Assembly (NCBI GenBank): GCA_905183005.1
Contig: CAJJDO010000112.1
Location: 261,385 to 325,384 of the forward strand
Reading direction: 5' to 3'
From: Paramecium pentaurelia
Taxonomy: Eukaryota; Ciliophora; Oligohymenophorea; Peniculida; Parameciidae
Length of the DNA stretch: 64,000 nucleotides
The notes below the pieces were generated by a model. The model ran no database searches, was not told where the DNA came from, and saw only the letters and a program-made list of their open reading frames with translations. Shown here one piece after another: positions 62,688 to 64,000 of this stretch (position 1 is the stretch's first letter; every line of letters begins with the position of its first letter). The position numbers and the translations under genes are program-made.

Positions 62688-64000
62688 TCATTTTCTTAAA
62701 TCTGTCAAAGATTTCACAATATTTGTCAATCTAGCAATTTCTAAATCTTTTGCTTCTATCAAATTTTCATAAAAAGCACTTCCACTAGATTATCCTGATT
62801 TTTATCTCATTGATAAATCTAATTTTGTATATTCACCTATCTAATTTTAATAATTTCTAATTTCCTATTCATAATTCATTCTTTCTTAATTTAATAATTA
62901 TTCCATCTTTCTTACTTCTTATTTTAGATTATTTATTTCCTCTTTCATTTATTAATCCTATATATTATTAGTTTTCTAACGTTAAGAATTCTACATTTAT
63001 TATTTCTCCAATTCTTTTCTATACTAAAAGTTTTCATTTTACAACAATTATATTTGTTTTACATATTATTCTGAAGTCTCTAAATTCTAATATTTTATAA
63101 TAATACATGTACTTCTTATTTAAATTCTTCAAAATATTCAATTTTCTATCTGAATTCACTTACTTATAAATTCAATTATTTACATATTTTTTATGCTTTA
63201 CTAATATAATATATAATAAAATACTCCAAATCATTATTTTTATCTTACAAATCTTATTCTAATTATCTTAGTTAATTAATTTTTAATTCCAACTAAGCTT
63301 TTAAATTTCTAGCTTCTTCCTTTAGAATTTTATTTATTTCTTATTATTTATTTAATTTATCCTTAAAATCTTATTCCATAGTATCTATTTATTTTGTGTA
63401 TTACTTCTATAGTAAACTTAAATCATTTAATAACCTTAAAATCTCAAAACAATAATTTACTTATCATTTTCATGTTTCAATTAATTAAATTATTGTTATA
63501 ATTATTGATGTTTATGTTATAACTGTGATAACATTTAATCACTTCCTTCATTATTATTTTCTAATTATTTTTTTATTTGATGTGCCTCAGTTAACTTATC
63601 TTCATAAGTTCTGATTACATCAATTTATTTTCTTGAAAAATCCTCTAATTCACTTAATGTTTTATGTAATTACTTAATCTCTGTCTCTCTTAATTATAAT
63701 TAACTTGATATATGTTATAATTCATCCTATAACTCTTCTATTTAAGTAACAGCATCTTCATGTTATTTCTTATTTTCTGTTTATAATTACAATAATTATT
63801 TTTTCTTTTCATCCAATTATTTTTTTAATGTTTACTTGTCTTATTCAGCTAATTAATCTTAGGTTTGTCTTTAAGATTTGAGTTTCTAAAAATCTTTTTC
63901 AATAACATCCAATTATTATTTATATGTTTTATTTTCAAATTCCAATACTGAATTCTTATCATTTAATTTTTCTATTATATCTTATTATTCCAATTATTTA
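62688..64000 (-). CDS. Long coiled-coil protein, C-terminal part (5' end outside window)
   Basis: The frame continues off the right edge, so the start is not seen; about 410 residues are visible. At least two introns are needed (26 bases each) and a 24-base GTA...TAG intron is likely. Nearly the whole length is heptad-rich coiled coil (LDVIEKDFQKLKSQRQ, LRETEIKQLHKTLSELED, LKEEARNLKAQLELKINQL, MKEEINNLKQEVRKMEQLL). The C-terminus is more specific: GEYTKLDLSMRQKSGQSSGS, FYENLIEAKDLEIARLTNIV, KSLTDLRK. Ciliary and basal-body coiled-coil proteins often look like this, but no family was recognised. Confidence 0.8.

Noticed and set aside
1..64000. CRISPR arrays, insertion sequences, bacterial operons
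   Set aside because: No spaced direct repeats, no transposase frames and no bacterial gene organisation were seen; the sequence is eukaryotic.

Overview
The window is macronuclear DNA of a ciliate, almost certainly a Paramecium of the aurelia group. Three things seen in the sequence support this. Reading frames stay open through very many TAA and TAG codons (glutamine) and end only at TGA. Genes are interrupted by tiny introns, mostly 19-33 bases, usually GTA...TAG. Genes are packed with gaps of about 7 to 150 bases in AT-rich DNA. All coordinates below were worked out by hand-splicing; for almost every multi-exon gene apart from HYDIN the spliced length came out as a whole number of codons.

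1-26,530 is a dense run of mixed genes. It holds the end of a surface-type protein, a calcium-dependent protein kinase, a histone-H1-like basic protein, a NEK kinase, several small unknown proteins, an HMG-box protein, Mago nashi, a bacterial-type citrate synthase and a thioredoxin-fold protein. It then has a 1,734-residue multi-pass membrane protein, a RING-less NOT4 relative, a pseudokinase-MORN fusion, a tRNA-Val, a coiled-coil protein, a RING/B-box/LRR protein, a possibly mitochondrial protein, a second kinase and five small proteins.

26,531-47,269 is dominated by two giants: a cysteine-rich, probably GPI-anchored surface-antigen-like protein (1,997 residues, no frame-shifting intron) and, on the other strand, HYDIN, the central-pair protein of motile cilia, about 14.2 kb long with an embedded P-loop domain.

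47,270-60,222 is looser and more AT-rich. It contains a heat-shock-factor-type regulator and three large membrane-bound hybrid histidine kinases with receiver domains, separated by gene-poor stretches with possible gene relics. 60,366-64,000 returns to dense packing: an unknown protein, an ectoapyrase (GDA1/CD39) and a long coiled-coil protein that runs off the window.

There is no operon logic. Neighbours are unrelated, apart from the histidine-kinase cluster and two or three closely spaced same-strand pairs. Ciliary or basal-body biology (HYDIN, NEK, coiled-coil proteins) and signalling (CDPK, kinases, histidine kinases, HSF) are the recurrent themes. No CRISPR array, insertion sequence or telomere repeat was seen.
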